From NCBI GenBank assembly GCA_946965045.2, contig OX337237.1:248001-312000 (forward strand): 64,000 nucleotides of DNA, in the 5' to 3' direction. Positions within the stretch are counted from its first letter, which is position 1; every line of letters begins with the position of its first letter. The position numbers and the translations under genes were made by a program. This stretch comes from Epithemia pelagica. Lineage: Eukaryota; Bacillariophyta; Bacillariophyceae; Surirellales; Surirellaceae. The notes beneath the pieces were generated by a model. The model did not search any database and was not told the DNA's origin. It saw only the letters and a program-made list of their open reading frames with translations. Shown piece by piece: positions 62,664 to 64,000 of the stretch.

Positions 62664-64000
62664 ATGACCAAAAAGGGTCTTTTTCTTCGACAAACGTCGC
62701 CTTGGAGGAGACGACGCGGGGCTCAGGACAAACGAATCCACTATGAGAAACTAGTAGAGGATTCTCCCACGGAACGCACAGTCGCATCATGGAGTGAAGG
62801 GACCAGCGACGACCCACCCACGAAATCCAACAATGGTACGTACAAGACACACTGGATCCGAACTGTCGGCTCCATATTATCCATTGGTGCAATAAACTGT
62901 TTGTTTTTGTTGTTGTTCCTCACGGATTCGGACAAACTCTGGTTTCCTTCTGGAAATTTGGGGGCGACTCTTTATTTTGTTCAGTGGATCCACGGCAGAT
63001 CATCCAAACCGTTCCAACCACGGATACCGAAGACAGCGAAAGCCACACGGAAGAGGGGCACGACGACACTCTGGACGCAGGTTCGTCGCCCAAGGAGGCT
63101 CGATTATTGGAAGCGACTCGACAAGACTTGGTACGATCCATTCACCGCCTGGAACGCAAGGTTCCATTCGACAGCCCGTGTCAACAGGCACAGGTGTCTC
63201 GTCGTCTCCACGACGTGCAACAGCAATTGCAGTCGTGTGTCGAGCAGTCGCTGAGGGCTCACACGGCGGCCGCCCCACGGGCACCACCCAAGGAATCCTG
63301 GCAGGCTGATGCCGTGGAAGAGTATCTGGGACCCTTGTTGGCACATGGGTTTGAATTTATCTCATCCAAGGATGCTCATGGATTGTGGACCAGTGGTGAC
63401 GAATTACCACCATTCCAATTCCACACGAATGGTCGACCCGTCTTTGTTGTCAATGTGTCCTTTTTGGTCGACTCGTCGTCGACATGCACCACCACCACCG
63501 TTTCCGAGGCACCACCATGGCCCCTACCGTCTTCCTCGTCGTCGTTGCATGGCCCATTGCAACCCCAACAATTACACGCACGATCCACGCCACGAAAAAA
63601 GCGTTCCTCGATCTATCGTTGGTGGACCAATCTCGAAGTGACACGTCAACTCGAAGCCGCACTCGAGCGAAAATTGGCCAATGACGCAGTCATTTCGATG
63701 CAAGATTGTCACTATTGGATTGTCCCTTTTTCTGCCTCATTGTCGTCGTCGTTGTCCAAAGAAGAAGAGGAAGAGGATGAAACCAATCTCTTGTGGTGCT
63801 GGTACGACCATCAATGGTCTCCCTGGTGTCCTCCCGAACCACCGGAACACGTGACGGCCACAGTGACCACGACCGAACTAGAGTTGGAATGGAGCATGGC
63901 GGACACCAGCAAGAAGAATAGTGTCGCGGTGTCACTCTTTTCCTGCCAGTCGTCGTCGCTGCTCCGAACGGTCACGAGTCAGTTTTCCTCCTGTTCCTGG
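62664..64000 (+). CDS. Spliced hypothetical gene running off the right edge
   Basis: Exon 1 starts at ATG 62664 (MTKKGLFLRQTSPWRRRRG) and is proposed to end at 62835, at a strong GTACGT donor. A phase-matched acceptor TTTTGTTCAG ends at 62984. From 62985 the frame stays open to base 64000, over 330 codons without a stop. Exon 2 is acidic at first, then has a predicted helical stretch (ARLLEATRQDLVRSIHRLER). A mixed region with several Trp, Cys and His follows (SIYRWWTNLEVTRQL, HYWIVPF, LWCWYDHQWSPWCPP). If the intron is not removed, exon 1 would instead encode a hydrophobic stretch (NCLFLLLFL). No family recognised. The 3' end lies outside the window. Confidence 0.6.

Noticed and set aside
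1-64000. CRISPR arrays, rRNA or tRNA genes, bacterial operons
   Set aside because: None recognised. Spliced genes, low gene density and repeat structure indicate a eukaryotic nuclear chromosome. tRNA detection by eye is not reliable.

Overview
This is nuclear eukaryotic DNA, most likely from a pennate diatom or a close stramenopile relative. The signs are short GT-AG introns (about 60 to 150 nt), a diatom-style plastid presequence on a mechanosensitive channel, a CHASE-like class III cyclase, an HRDLSLEN-type kinase, and a non-LTR retrotransposon with an FVDD reverse transcriptase. Species is inferred, not shown. Stop codons look standard: TAA, TAG and TGA all end genes.

Left third (1-19.5 kb), mostly single-copy genes: the end of a kelch-repeat gene (+); a three-exon Patched/RND-like sterol-sensing transporter (-); a 2,926-residue protein joining a cyclophilin domain to phenylalanine-glycine (FG) nucleoporin-like repeats (-); a small Cys-rich membrane protein interrupted by TGA (-); and an MscS channel with a probable plastid presequence (+).

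Middle (19.5-38.5 kb), a young duplicated region: three exostosin/GT47-like paralogues lie in the same orientation. Their flanks are copied too, including a relic of the 3' end of the MscS gene, so the unit was probably [MscS 3' end + GT47]. Two insertions split it: a DUF6729-like transposase-type element bounded by short inverted repeats (20081-23871), and a 5'-truncated LINE (about 32.0-35.6 kb). Copy B is intact. Copy A has a 2-nt deletion near its start. Copy C has a 4-nt insertion and is followed by about 59 AAG units where copy A has only two or three.

38.9-47.7 kb: a HECT ubiquitin-ligase pseudogene (in-frame TAG, +1 frameshift, no catalytic C-lobe), then three members of a small secreted-protein family. 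Two of these form a near-perfect inverted repeat with arms of about 790 bp.

Right part (48-64 kb): a two-exon protein kinase (-), a two-exon receptor-type nucleotide cyclase with an in-frame TAG (+), a GT2-type glycosyltransferase (+), a secreted or surface-anchored acidic protein (-), a protein ending in a CaaX prenylation box (+), small hypothetical genes, and a spliced gene that runs off the right edge.

No pathway links these genes. The coherent story is structural: segmental duplication, transposon insertion and decay. No rRNA, tRNA or CRISPR array was recognised.
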